64,000 bases of DNA from Nesterenkonia haasae (GTDB lineage Bacteria; Actinomycetota; Actinomycetes; Actinomycetales; Micrococcaceae), in NCBI RefSeq assembly GCF_010119385.1, contig NZ_VFIE01000023.1, forward strand, positions 1 to 64,000. Direction: 5' to 3'. Every line of letters begins with the position of its first letter. Positions within the stretch are counted from its first letter, which is position 1. This document shows, piece by piece, positions 26,738 to 36,792 of this stretch. The notes under the pieces are model-generated. The model did not search any database. It saw only the letters and a list, made by a program, of their open reading frames with translations, and was not told where the DNA came from. Made by a program: the position numbers and the translations under genes.

Positions 26738-29524
26738 TCAGTACCCTTCCGAGTGCTCCTGATCACTGTTTCTTTCCAGCATGTGATGTGAGTAGGCGAA
26801 CTCGAGTGCGGCATCACGAGAGTGCACACCAAACTTCTTATACAGGCGATTCAAATGGCTTTTGATTGTATTGACCGATAGGTAGAGCCTATGGGCGATC
26901 ACTACGCGGGAGCCCGTGTGAGCGAGTTCTTCAAGGACTCGTATTTCTGCATCCGATAGTTCTGGCACCGTCGGTTGGTGCGCCGACGCCTCACGTTCTC
27001 GCCCGGCGGCCGCGAGACGTTCATCAATGGCGGTGAGGAGGTCTCTCCGATCCGGTGCGTAATCCTGTAGCAGCGACCGGGTTAGGGATGGACTGTAGAT
27101 GAGCACCTCATATGGTGTGCCGCACTCGTTGGCCAGCGCCAGTGCGGCGCGCAGCTGATCACCGGCCACCAAAGGGCTCGCCTGTGTGTCTCCGTCCTGT
27201 CTCAGCAGGGCGTATTCAGCGAGCGCCCAACTCAGACGGAGCGTCATTTCTTGATGAGGGGTCAGGTTTCGGCTTTGCAGCAGCGCTTCTGACCGCTGCC
27301 TCGCGCTCGCAAAGCGTTCGGAGCAGACCTCGACCATAATCTCGTGCTGTTCCAGGGTCGCGCTACGTCGTGTCGGGTAGTCGATTTCACGGGCTTGGTG
27401 AAGGTAGCGCTCTGCCGTCGGCGTCATCCCTGCCGCCGCCGCGGTCGTTGCCATGCGGCTGAGCAACGTCACCTGCACATATCGGCTTGTCGGCGGGCGA
27501 TCATGGCGCGACTCTAATTCCGTCGCGAGGAATCCGACTTCTCCATGTTTTGGAAAGTGCATGGCTATCTGGGCTCTGAGTTCCAGGATAAAGCCCCAGA
27601 GGTCAATTGTGGGGTGGTTTAGCCACACTTTGTCCAGCTCGGCGCGTGCGGTTTCTGGGCGCCCATCAGCCAGCGCGACTCGTGCTTGGGCAATGACGGC
27701 CGGCGCCCCCGCATACGCCTGGTCCCAGCCGGGTGGGAGGTCGAAGCTCTGAATCCATTCCAAAACCCTTCGTGCCTGGATGATGTTCCCGCTGTGGGCG
27801 AGAATCATCGCCTTCAGACCGCAAGCGAAGAGCTTTCGCCAGTTGAAAACCCCGTGCACATCAACTGGAGAGACCACCATCGGCTCGATCAGGCGCAGCG
27901 CAGAGGCGGTATCACCGAGGAACATTTTGGTAGAGGCTGCATAGGTACGCAGAGCTCTTGCGATCCAACCGCGCAGGGCAGTAACAAGTACCTTCTGCTC
28001 TGGGGGGAGGAACTCGACGTCGCCACCTACCAGTCCCTGGAGTTGCTCGACGGCGGGCAGCAACGTTTCAAGGAGCGTCTCAGCTTTTTGGTACTCGCCG
28101 AGCACCCGGTACGTCGCGAACGTGACGGCCATGTTGACCAGTTTCGTCAAGCCTTCAGCCTCAGGATCGAGGGCCGCGATAATTTCTGCGGCGGCTGACT
28201 CCATGGCAGGTCGGGTCGCCACTCCGAACATGAAGAGCATGCGGTACCAGCCCAGATGTGGATGTCGGCGCATCACGTCGGCTGGCACTTGGCTGAGCAT
28301 GTGGCGAAATGCGGATTGAGCGCTTCGCGGGAAGGTGGTCACATCGAGGAGCACAATCTTCGCGACCCGCTCCCAGTCGCCGGCCCTCTCAGCGTGGAGA
28401 GCTGCCTCCCACGGCCGTTCATTCTGTAGGAACCAGTCTGAAATGACACCGTGAGCGCGCTGGAGGTGCTCAAGAGTGAGTCGCTCTTGAGCAAGTTCTT
28501 TAAGCCCTGAAGCGAGCGTGGATTCTAATCGAAAAATGTCCCCGTCGTCGTGGGTGCCGATGCCCAATTGCTCAAGATGCTGCAGCATGGTGCAGGACTG
28601 CTCGGCGGTGAACCCGAGGAGTGGCGTCAGCAGACTTGGTGTTGCTATTCCGACCAGCCCGATCAGCAGCATGGCCTCTCCGTCGGCGCCCAACACCGCG
28701 TTGGCGAGCACACGTCGCGTGGATTGTGCGCGTAAATCTGTGCTGAGCTGCTCAGCCTGCGCGGCCGTGACCTGGTTTTGATCTGCGCGCCGGGCGTAGC
28801 TAATCAATGAGCGAACCATCAGCGGTGAGGTCACGCTTGCCATCACAGACTCATCATCTGTGGTCAGGCCAGCAGCTCCGAGCGCTTGTTCAACCTCGTC
28901 GCCCGTGAGCTGGAGCTCCTCTGCGGGGAGGACCTGCGCGTCGAGCCTCGCCTTCGCAGTTGAAACGAAGGAGGGGTCGAGGTGGGTCGCCAGGATCAGG
29001 AACCTGACGTGGGGGCAGCGTTCTGCGATGGCCGCGATGAGTCTCAGGCTACTTTGGGATAGGTGTTCTGCCTGGTCCACGATGATATCTACGGGGAGCT
29101 TTCTACGGTTCAGGACTCGGGAGAGAACAGTTCCCATTCTGCGCAGGGGGCGGGGTTCTTGGCGGTCGCCGACGGAGTCGGAGAAGTCGACGTCCAAGAC
29201 GTGCTCAAGTTCTTCGATGAGATCCGTAAAGAAACTCCAACTGTCGCCCTCAGAGTCTTCGCCATCAAGCCAGAGGACTGGACCAGGGGGCCACTCGCGG
29301 GACCATTGTGCAGCCGCTGTAGTTTTCCCTGCTCCGGAGGGTGCGAGAATCACCGCGAATCCCGAAATGGCCACATGAGCCTCGATGTGTCTGGTCAGTC
29401 GGGGACGGTGCGGGATATCTGGGGCTAACGCTGGGATATGGAACGTCAAGTTCTGGCGTTGACCTGCGAGGTCGTTGCTCGGCTCTTTGGGTGAAGGAGC
29501 CTCTACAGCCGATGCTGTGTCCAT
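26738..29524 (-). CDS. LuxR/MalT-like (LAL) transcriptional regulator
   Basis: 928 aa. An N-terminal STAND-type ATPase has Walker A APSGAGKTTAA (Lys67) and a Walker B-like LPVDIIVDQAEHLSQ; a long helical TPR-like middle follows. A C-terminal LuxR helix-turn-helix (about residues 860-928: LSDAEIRVLEELAHTGSRVV, LYLSVNTIKSHLNRLYKKFG) completes it. Such MalT-like proteins activate promoters when ligand and ATP are bound. It lies between two giant surface-protein genes on the same strand, so control of these is the likely role. A TTTCACCCT element lies 44 bp before the ATG. A GGGAGG is present but 14 bases away from the start. Confidence 0.9.
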   Translation of the reverse strand: MDTASAVEAPSPKEPSNDLAGQRQNLTFHIPALAPDIPHRPRLTRHIEAHVAISGFAVILAPSGAGKTTAAAQWSREWPPGPVLWLDGEDSEGDSWSFFTDLIEELEHVLDVDFSDSVGDRQEPRPLRRMGTVLSRVLNRRKLPVDIIVDQAEHLSQSSLRLIAAIAERCPHVRFLILATHLDPSFVSTAKARLDAQVLPAEELQLTGDEVEQALGAAGLTTDDESVMASVTSPLMVRSLISYARRADQNQVTAAQAEQLSTDLRAQSTRRVLANAVLGADGEAMLLIGLVGIATPSLLTPLLGFTAEQSCTMLQHLEQLGIGTHDDGDIFRLESTLASGLKELAQERLTLEHLQRAHGVISDWFLQNERPWEAALHAERAGDWERVAKIVLLDVTTFPRSAQSAFRHMLSQVPADVMRRHPHLGWYRMLFMFGVATRPAMESAAAEIIAALDPEAEGLTKLVNMAVTFATYRVLGEYQKAETLLETLLPAVEQLQGLVGGDVEFLPPEQKVLVTALRGWIARALRTYAASTKMFLGDTASALRLIEPMVVSPVDVHGVFNWRKLFACGLKAMILAHSGNIIQARRVLEWIQSFDLPPGWDQAYAGAPAVIAQARVALADGRPETARAELDKVWLNHPTIDLWGFILELRAQIAMHFPKHGEVGFLATELESRHDRPPTSRYVQVTLLSRMATTAAAAGMTPTAERYLHQAREIDYPTRRSATLEQHEIMVEVCSERFASARQRSEALLQSRNLTPHQEMTLRLSWALAEYALLRQDGDTQASPLVAGDQLRAALALANECGTPYEVLIYSPSLTRSLLQDYAPDRRDLLTAIDERLAAAGREREASAHQPTVPELSDAEIRVLEELAHTGSRVVIAHRLYLSVNTIKSHLNRLYKKFGVHSRDAALEFAYSHHMLERNSDQEHSEGY

Positions 29525-29565
29525 ACCGTGTGAGTGACCTCCCTGACATAGCCGGAGGGCCCTGG

Positions 29566-29576
29566 ATTTTCACCCT
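29566..29576 (-). promoter_or_regulatory. AGGGTGAAAAT element before LuxR-type gene
   Basis: On the minus strand AGGGTGAAAAT stands 42 bp before the start codon, roughly in -35 position relative to a TATGTC hexamer. The same 11-mer is present at 26643-26653 on the plus strand, and the 9-mer AGGGTGAAA before the second LuxR gene at nearly the same distance (41 bp). Confidence 0.45.
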
Positions 29577-29706
29577 TTGGAAACTCCGGCGGACTCTCGC
29601 CTAGTCTCATCATGAACTTTTGGCGCGTCAATGTCCGGGCTTCTGTTTTGGACCCCTCAATAGTCCCTCCAGCATATAGTGGCGCGCATCGCACCCACAT
29701 GAAGAC

Positions 29707-29750
29707 GAAGCCCGTACCGGCGCTGTTCTGGGGGAGCCGGTACGGGCTTC
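29707..29750 (-). terminator. 15-bp stem hairpin, relative of the MFS terminator
   Basis: Arms GAAGCCCGTACCGGC and GCCGGTACGGGCTTC are perfectly complementary. It lies behind the terminator of the third surface gene and before the LuxR gene, so it may be a second barrier to read-through. It shares AAGCCCGTACCGG and a GGGGGAG loop with the hairpin at 22240. Confidence 0.65.
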
Positions 29751-29897
29751 GATCAGGGTGATCTCCTCCTGCGTGTGGTGGTCGGTATGCACCTGCAGGA
29801 AAAGGTCTGACCCAATTGTCACCCGTTCGACGCCGTGACGCTGACTGGGACTGTGTGATTGGTCCGTGTTCTGGTCCCTACTTGTGGGAAGACAGAA

Positions 29898-29942
29898 GTG
29901 GCCCGGCGTTCCGGAGCTGCGCTCCAGAGCCCGCCGGGCCAC
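29898..29942 (-). terminator. Hairpin terminator of the CshA-like surface gene
   Basis: Arms GTGGCCCGGCG and CGCCGGGCCAC, 11 bp, with the smaller inner stem GGAGC/GCTCC. It begins about 50 bp after the stop codon of the minus-strand gene. Confidence 0.75.
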
Positions 29943-29990
29943 ATCCTTTATTCAGTTATGTCAGAACTTCATCCAGCTGGTTCGCTCATC

Positions 29991-32900
29991 TCACTCGAGG
30001 TTGGCGAGTTCCCGCCGGTGACGGCTGATCATGTAGATCGCGCCCCCGATGACCAACAAGCCCAGAGCTGCGGCAAGCAGGCCGAGGATAGTAGCACCGG
30101 TGATTGCGAGGCTTCCTCCAGGTTTACCGGGTTCAACCGGTTCACCCGGAGTACCTGGCTCGCTGGGATCAGCAGGAGGCGCTGGCGGCGGATCGGACAC
30201 AGTGGTGCTGGTGCACTGAGTGTTGGTCTCATCGCAGCTTGGCGGTGGGCCATAGCCCTCCGGAACCACGTAGTTGACCAGCTGGGAGTCGCCAAGGTCA
30301 GCGTAGTCATTGATCTGAACCTTGTATGACACCTTGCCAGTAGCACCTGCCTCAAGCTCACCTGAGATCAGCAGTTGATCTTCCAGCGGCCCAGCAACGC
30401 TGAGTCCACCAGTTGCTTCAACTCCACCGATCCAGGTGGCGTCATCGAGTACATCAGCCATGTAGTCCACGAAGGAGACCTCCGCTGTACCTGCGCCAGT
30501 GTTCTCAAACTCCAGCGTGTAGGTCAGGACATCTCCGGGATCCACGGTGTCATCTTCGGAGACGCTCTTCTCCACCACAATGTCACCGATGGGGTTGCAT
30601 GTCCCGTGAGCAGAGGTCTCTTCACATGGTCCTGTGGGATCCTCGGGTACTTCTTCACCCGGGTTGAGCACGAAGTTCGCGATGACGTCGTCGCCACGAT
30701 CCCCGTCCTTGACTACCACTGTGTAGGACACTGTGGCGCTCTCTCCTGCTGCGAGGTCACCGGTAATACTGATCCGGGCCCCGTCACGAGTCACTTCGAG
30801 ACCACCTGTTGCGGTGGGCTCGACCACAAGATCAGCGTCGTCGAGAACGTGGGTCAAATCATCAACCCTGTTCACGGTGCCCGTTGCTTCACCGGTGTTT
30901 TCGAACTCGATGGTGTACTCCAGTTCCTGGCCCGGTGTCACCGGGGTCCCGGAAGCGGGATTCACCGATTTAGCGTCCACCAATTCAGGAATCAGCGTTG
31001 AGGTGTTGCAGTCAAGATCCTCACCAGGATGCGGAATCCACACCCCTCCATCACCAGGGACTTCTGGGTCATGCGGTTTCACCACAGCGTTGGCGAGTTC
31101 GTTATCGCCACGCTGACCCTCGGGAAGGACCTCCACCGTGTATTCGATGAACGCCTCGTCACCGGCACCTAGCTCACCAGTAATCAGCAGAACACCATCA
31201 ACGATCTCGGCCAGCACACCTTCACTATCGGTGACAGTAGGCCCATCAACGAGCTCGGCATCATCAAGGACACCGGAGAGATCATCAGCGAAGAACACTG
31301 ATCCTGTTGCCTCACCAGTATTGATTACACCGATCCGGTAGGTGACCTGATCGCCAGTTTCAACAACACCAGCATCTTCGACTTCACCGTCGATGATGGC
31401 TTGCTTACCAGCAGCAATATTCGGCAGATCAGTTTTGGTGCACTCCTCACAATCCTCATCCTCACCCGGAGGTGGTGGTGTGTCACCAGGGGTGACCAGG
31501 AAGTTCGCAGCACTGTTGTTGCCACGCTCAGTTTCAGCGTTGACCACCACGGTGTAAGTCACCGTCGCAGTCTCACCTGCTGCGAGTTCACCGGAGATGG
31601 AGAACCTCTCATCCTCTACCTCACCCACCAACACAGACTCTGTGTCAGAGACAGGAGCTACAGTCAGTGCCGCGTCATCGAGGACATCGGTCAGGACATC
31701 CTCTCGGGCCACCACACCGGTAGCAGCACCAGAGTTGGTGATCGTCACCGTGTACGCCAGCTCCGTACCAGCCTCAATCGGAGAAGTGCTGGCTTCAACG
31801 GACTTTTCGTATGAGATTTCGGATACTGGGTTACATGTGGAGGTTTCTGTGTCCTCACATGGGTCTTCCGGGTTCGGTGGCGGTGGGAACTCCGGATCCT
31901 CAGGATCCTCAGGTGCTTCCAGCACATGGTTGACGAGTCGGTCATCGCTGCGGTCATCAGCACCACGGACCTGAACCTGATACGTCACCTCACGGGACTC
32001 ACCTTCAGGAATAGAACCAGTAATCAACAACTGGTCCCCCTCACGAACAGCAGTGAGGCCCTCACCTACAGAAAGAGAATCTTCCAAGAAATCAGCATCA
32101 TCAAGCACATACGCAAGATAATCCAGGTGATCAACATCAGCAGCAGCCTCACCGATGCTGTCAAAGGTGAGCGTGTACTCAACGATCGAACCAGTCACCA
32201 AAGGCGAATCTGATGGCGAAGATGACTTACTGAAATCCAGCAGAGCAGCCGGAACCGTGCTACTGGCACAATTCTCATCCTCTACCGCAGGATCCGGAAT
32301 GCATGCCACATTGATCAGCATCTGATCACCATCACCGGTGTATTCCACCGTGTAAGTGATCTCCGCTGATTCACCAGCAGCCAACACACCAGACCATGAG
32401 AGCTCCTCACCATCAATGCTTGCCTCACCCACAGTGGCAGAAAGCGAACCATCCACCACCACAGCATCATCAAGCACATCAGAGAGATCATCACTCATCG
32501 TCGCTGGGGCATCAGCAGTGTAGTCACCAGGACCCACGTTAGTGACTGTCACCGTGTAAGAAAGTTCCTCACCCACAGCAGGCAACTCAGTAGAACTAGC
32601 TGCCTTCTCCACAGTCAGACCAGGAAGATCAAACTCTTCACAAACAGCCCCATCCTCACCACAAGGAGGAGTCGGCGGCGGATCATCAGGAGTATCACCA
32701 GGGAAGGCCACGTTACGGACCTCACGGTCACCACCAGCAGCCAACTCCACCTCATACGTGATTACTACAGTCTCACCCGAAGCCAACGGCCCAGACCATG
32801 CCAATAGATCACCGATCAGCGACGGAGCCTCAACTGCTTCCCCATCAACCGTAGCCACCCACGACCCATCAACCAGTGCACCATCATCAAGAACACCGGA

Positions 32901-34280
32901 AAGATCATCGAAAACTACGGCAGGATATTCATCAGTAAAGTTGCCTGTACCGGTATTAGAACCTTCAACAGTGTACGTCACTGTATCGCCGAAACGAGTA
33001 TTTGTCGTAGCATCTGAAGTTTTTACAAGCTCAAGAATTCGGGGTTTGACCGTGTTTGTTATGACGCAACGAATCGCGTCACCGGTGTTCACAACTTCTA
33101 CGCCAGCTTCGTAGCCGACCCCTCCTTGAGGTAAGTTCGGATCCACTGTTCCGTTGCGGGTGCATTCCCACGAGGCATCATAGGCATCAAGGTTGGCGCC
33201 TTCCTCAGCAAAGACGAATTCACCACCTTCGAGTATGTTTCTGGGTCCAGTCGTCACTGAATCATTTTCAGGTCCGGTGCTCACCGCCGCCGCAGATCGT
33301 CCTGTAGGAGTCGTAATAGACAGGTCAAACGAATCGTCAGCCGAGGCTCGGGAATCAACTGCTTTGACAAATTCATATGAAGATGTCATGACACCAAAAG
33401 CAAACCCAGACCTCTGCTGCTGCCGAAAACCTGTCAAAGTCTGAGATACCCACGTTGGAGAATCAGCGCCAACGATCAAGTGGCCTCCCGAACCCTCATT
33501 GTCCTCCCCATCCGGACCTGAGGGTGTCTCACAAACCAAAGTCGTGGTCCCAAACCCTACAGCGGTGTCACCACATCCGAACGCTAAATCAGGCGAAGGC
33601 TGGTCCACCAACTCGATCGGTGCGCTAGCCTCCCAGGCTAGTATTTCTCCATTGTTAACGTTCTGGGTATCTACCATTACAAACTTGTAATCGTCTATTG
33701 GATGCCCGTCGGAGGAAGTAACTACAATATCTTGAAGCGTAACTTGAATACCAGGATTCGGGATACCTAACTCATACTGAAATAGGTTCGGATTCCCGCC
33801 TATGCCGGTGTAGTTGTCACCACCAAAATGCTGAGCAGCCGTCGGAACGGGCTCAGCACGAACGTCTTTACGGTTAAATCCAGGAACGTCGTTCGTCACT
33901 ACGTTGTATGTAATGACATACCCACCTGGCAAGGTAATGTTCATGGGCTGCCCGCCGGGTTGACGCGCGAGGTCATTATCGTACTCAGTCATGTCTAGCC
34001 AGCAGATGGTCTCAGCGTAGAGCCCTGAGCCAGCGTCAGCGTAGTCACAGCCTTCGGGGTCGCCATCAGCAAGGGTTGCGATGTCGCCGTTAGCTACCGG
34101 AGCAGCGTACGCGCTGTCTACATCCGCAGCCAGCGCCGCGCCCATGAAGGTGCTGACCAGAACAGCAGCAGTCGCAGCCAGTGCAGTCAATTTTCGTAGC
34201 GTGTGTCTACCCGCTCTAGCTCCGCCTCGCTTACCGCGTGGCGGCGGAAACTCGGGGTGGTGAATGAACGCTCTAGGCAC
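29991..34280 (-). CDS. CshA-like/DUF7927-repeat surface protein, LAITG anchored
   Basis: 1429 aa, exported. A basic N terminus (GGARAGRHTLRKLTALAATA) and hydrophobic core with alanine-rich cleavage site form a Sec signal. The N-terminal domain (SGLYAETICWLDMTEYDNDL, NITLPGGYVITYNVVTNDVP) resembles the non-repetitive region of CshA-type fibrillar adhesins. About seven to eight DUF7927-like repeats follow (DLSGVLDDA, GELAAGETATVTYTVVVN), closely similar to those of the protein at 13014. The end is GSLAITGATILG, a helix and RHRRELANLE: an LAxTG class E sortase signal. The GTG start has AAGGAG seven bases upstream. Confidence 0.87.
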   Translation of the reverse strand: MPRAFIHHPEFPPPRGKRGGARAGRHTLRKLTALAATAAVLVSTFMGAALAADVDSAYAAPVANGDIATLADGDPEGCDYADAGSGLYAETICWLDMTEYDNDLARQPGGQPMNITLPGGYVITYNVVTNDVPGFNRKDVRAEPVPTAAQHFGGDNYTGIGGNPNLFQYELGIPNPGIQVTLQDIVVTSSDGHPIDDYKFVMVDTQNVNNGEILAWEASAPIELVDQPSPDLAFGCGDTAVGFGTTTLVCETPSGPDGEDNEGSGGHLIVGADSPTWVSQTLTGFRQQQRSGFAFGVMTSSYEFVKAVDSRASADDSFDLSITTPTGRSAAAVSTGPENDSVTTGPRNILEGGEFVFAEEGANLDAYDASWECTRNGTVDPNLPQGGVGYEAGVEVVNTGDAIRCVITNTVKPRILELVKTSDATTNTRFGDTVTYTVEGSNTGTGNFTDEYPAVVFDDLSGVLDDGALVDGSWVATVDGEAVEAPSLIGDLLAWSGPLASGETVVITYEVELAAGGDREVRNVAFPGDTPDDPPPTPPCGEDGAVCEEFDLPGLTVEKAASSTELPAVGEELSYTVTVTNVGPGDYTADAPATMSDDLSDVLDDAVVVDGSLSATVGEASIDGEELSWSGVLAAGESAEITYTVEYTGDGDQMLINVACIPDPAVEDENCASSTVPAALLDFSKSSSPSDSPLVTGSIVEYTLTFDSIGEAAADVDHLDYLAYVLDDADFLEDSLSVGEGLTAVREGDQLLITGSIPEGESREVTYQVQVRGADDRSDDRLVNHVLEAPEDPEDPEFPPPPNPEDPCEDTETSTCNPVSEISYEKSVEASTSPIEAGTELAYTVTITNSGAATGVVAREDVLTDVLDDAALTVAPVSDTESVLVGEVEDERFSISGELAAGETATVTYTVVVNAETERGNNSAANFLVTPGDTPPPPGEDEDCEECTKTDLPNIAAGKQAIIDGEVEDAGVVETGDQVTYRIGVINTGEATGSVFFADDLSGVLDDAELVDGPTVTDSEGVLAEIVDGVLLITGELGAGDEAFIEYTVEVLPEGQRGDNELANAVVKPHDPEVPGDGGVWIPHPGEDLDCNTSTLIPELVDAKSVNPASGTPVTPGQELEYTIEFENTGEATGTVNRVDDLTHVLDDADLVVEPTATGGLEVTRDGARISITGDLAAGESATVSYTVVVKDGDRGDDVIANFVLNPGEEVPEDPTGPCEETSAHGTCNPIGDIVVEKSVSEDDTVDPGDVLTYTLEFENTGAGTAEVSFVDYMADVLDDATWIGGVEATGGLSVAGPLEDQLLISGELEAGATGKVSYKVQINDYADLGDSQLVNYVVPEGYGPPPSCDETNTQCTSTTVSDPPPAPPADPSEPGTPGEPVEPGKPGGSLAITGATILGLLAAALGLLVIGGAIYMISRHRRELANLE

Positions 34281-34457
34281 GCTCCACTCCTTCTTTTGTT
34301 TGATATGGGTGGGCCCCGAGATCTCCGACAGCAGGTATGTGACGAGAAATACGAGTCCACTGCCAATCCTTGGTACAGCCTGTGAGAACTGCTAGTGGGA
34401 GCTGGATCTATGGGCCTCTGAATGGTCCCCCTGCCGCTTCACCGCATCGATACAGCT

Positions 34458-36752
34458 CTACCCGTTGAGAAGACCTAGTTCGTGAGCTTTTTGAAGAGCC
34501 GCCTCACGGGAATTCACCCCGAGCTTGCGGTAGGCCGCCTGAGCCTGTTTCTTCACCGTGGAGAGTGCCCGGCATTCCGCCGCTGCGATCTGCTGCATCG
34601 AACAGTTGCTCCTCAGACTCTTGAGGACTTCCATCTCCCGGGACGTCAGGTCGACCATGGTGGCCTGAGACGGGAAGACCGACCGTGCGCCGAGCACACG
34701 TTGACGTAATTCCTCCGCGGTCAAACTCCCGCGCGGGTCGCGCGATGCTATTTCCTCCCAGAAAGGATGCTCCGCCAGGATGCGTAATGCCTCGCGGCGG
34801 TACCTGTCGGGGAGCAACGCTAGGGGCAGCACGGTTCCTACCGCTGCACAAATCTCGGCGCCGGCAGCAAAGTCTCGCTCTGCTTGTTTGTGATCGGATC
34901 CTTCGGCCCAGCGTGCGGCGGCGGCGAGCAGTCTGAAGTGTGCCCGGGCTCTCACGGGCATCTGCATGTCGTAGGTGTACTTTTCGGCTACATCTATGGC
35001 TCGTCCAAACTCCCCTGCCATAAGCCAGATCCTGGCCTCTACCAGCTCTATCCCCCCGAGACCCGCACCCCCCTCAGTCACAAGTGCCTTCGCCTGCTGA
35101 AGTCGACCTCGTGAGAGCAGGAGCTCACCGTGCATATAGCGGGTCGCCTGGTGGCCCAAGCCCTTACCGCGCAAATGCGAGGTGCGTTGCCGTTGAAGGT
35201 CTGTAAATCGCCGATTCCACCATCGGTCATCCACCTTGAGCAGTGAGATCCAATGCTCGATCACCACCATCAACGGCCACAGCGAGGTCACCGTCACAGA
35301 ATCCTCGAAGGGTGCGATACAACGTTCTGCCTCATCGGTTTCGAGCAGGTCCAAACTCCGCAACGCCCGCAGGTATCCTCCCGCGGCTGTCACTGGTGGC
35401 TGCAGAGATTCCCTACGGACGGTCCGGTCTCCGCTCATCAGCCCCCATATAAGGGCTTCATAGTCCGCAGCCAGCTGCGGAACCGTTGGACGCTTTGCGG
35501 AGAGGTCCGGCGCGGATACCAGATCGAATTGTTCAGCACCTGCGGTGAGACTCCCTCCCAGGCACAAGGCAACCCCTCGGTGGAAACGGAAGAAATCGTC
35601 CGCTTGTTTGCTCAGCTGATTGTCCTGCGATGCCAGCACACTCAACCTGCGTTGGGCCTCATGCCCTAAATCCACTGCCTCTTTAAAGCGCCCCTGGGCA
35701 CAGTAGGCGAACATCATGTACCCGGCAGTGACTGCGGCCTCATTGCTTGTGCTGAGCTTAATAAGGAAGTCCGGTCTAAGGGACTGAACACCCATCACCA
35801 TTTCCGCGGCCACTGCCGGTAATCCCTGGATCGTTGCAGGTCTCGTTGCGGAGACTCGTGGCTGGGCATGAGACCGGAACAAGTAGGAAATGTGTAACCG
35901 GATGAATCTCAGGAGTGGTGCCTGCTGTTCCACGCTGCGCGGCAGCCGGTCCAGCGCCACGAGTGCCTGAGGGCGGAAGTCTGTCAGGACCTCGTGATAT
36001 CGGCTGGCCACGAGTTCCACCAAGTACTCCCACCGAGCCGCTCGGCGCGCCTGGATCAGCTGCTCACCCAAGAGATCCCTCCGATCCGCCAGACAAGCCA
36101 GCAAGGCGGCTCGGTACTTTCGATAGCCAAAACCTGCAGGGAAGTGCAGCTTCAGACCTTCAGCGATCGCCTGAGGCACCCGCCAACCCTCTCCAGGAAT
36201 ATGAGAGAACCCCTTCGGCGGCTCAACAGGAACCAGAATCCCCAGCCCTAACAGCTCCAGAACGAGTTGTTGGGGGTCAGCTTTCGCGGCGCCACTGGGC
36301 GTCTGGTCTCCAACAGTAAAAGCCTGGAGTGCGGCAGCTAACGCGGAGGGGGTGACGGTGTGCAAAGTCGAAGCGCATAGTGCGGCCTGCTGTAACTGCT
36401 CAGTACCGAGACGGTCCCACCAGCGTGTTATCTCCCGCCCCAAAGCCGCGGTCACGGCCCTGCCGCTCACCAGGTCACGCAACCCGTGAGGCCCGGTCAC
36501 GTTTAAGATTGTTCGCGCAAGACTGAGATATCCGCAGGTGAAGGAAAACAGAAAAGACTGTGCCTCCTCTGTAAGCTCCCACTTCTCCTCCGCGAGCGTG
36601 GTCAGGAACGGCTCCCGAGGCAAACGGCGAAATCTACTGCGTGGACCTTCCACCGGGAAAGGATCGAGACCCAGCGGGCCCTCAAGGTCGAAGAGCCCTG
36701 CTCTGCTGTGTTTGTCCTTCACCCAATCATCTGCTCTTGAAAACCACGTCAT
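34458..36752 (-). CDS. LuxR-type regulator with MalT-like architecture but no P-loop
   Basis: 764 aa. The C-terminal LuxR helix-turn-helix is clear (LTSREMEVLKSLRSNCSMQQ, STVKKQAQAAYRKLGVNSRE). The body is helical and TPR-like. The N-terminal part resembles the winged-helix/ATPase C-terminal half of MalT-type proteins (LFSFTCGYLSLARTILNVTG) but no Walker A or Walker B motif is present, so the nucleotide-binding half is missing. It could act without ATP or be a truncated paralogue of the regulator at 26738. It lies 177 bp upstream of the CshA-like surface gene on the same strand. A TTTCACCCT element lies 41 bp before the ATG. Confidence 0.82.
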   Translation of the reverse strand: MTWFSRADDWVKDKHSRAGLFDLEGPLGLDPFPVEGPRSRFRRLPREPFLTTLAEEKWELTEEAQSFLFSFTCGYLSLARTILNVTGPHGLRDLVSGRAVTAALGREITRWWDRLGTEQLQQAALCASTLHTVTPSALAAALQAFTVGDQTPSGAAKADPQQLVLELLGLGILVPVEPPKGFSHIPGEGWRVPQAIAEGLKLHFPAGFGYRKYRAALLACLADRRDLLGEQLIQARRAARWEYLVELVASRYHEVLTDFRPQALVALDRLPRSVEQQAPLLRFIRLHISYLFRSHAQPRVSATRPATIQGLPAVAAEMVMGVQSLRPDFLIKLSTSNEAAVTAGYMMFAYCAQGRFKEAVDLGHEAQRRLSVLASQDNQLSKQADDFFRFHRGVALCLGGSLTAGAEQFDLVSAPDLSAKRPTVPQLAADYEALIWGLMSGDRTVRRESLQPPVTAAGGYLRALRSLDLLETDEAERCIAPFEDSVTVTSLWPLMVVIEHWISLLKVDDRWWNRRFTDLQRQRTSHLRGKGLGHQATRYMHGELLLSRGRLQQAKALVTEGGAGLGGIELVEARIWLMAGEFGRAIDVAEKYTYDMQMPVRARAHFRLLAAAARWAEGSDHKQAERDFAAGAEICAAVGTVLPLALLPDRYRREALRILAEHPFWEEIASRDPRGSLTAEELRQRVLGARSVFPSQATMVDLTSREMEVLKSLRSNCSMQQIAAAECRALSTVKKQAQAAYRKLGVNSREAALQKAHELGLLNG

Positions 36753-36792
36753 ATATCGCGCTTGTCCCCTCGGTGAGCGAGCAAAAGCCTGC

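Larger units (their letters stand above)
29525..29990. other. Intergenic region with tandem hairpins
   Basis: No gene is recognisable. It holds the TTTCACCCT element of the LuxR gene (29566-29576), a 15-bp-stem hairpin (29707-29750) and the terminator of the third surface gene (29898-29942). Confidence 0.6.
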
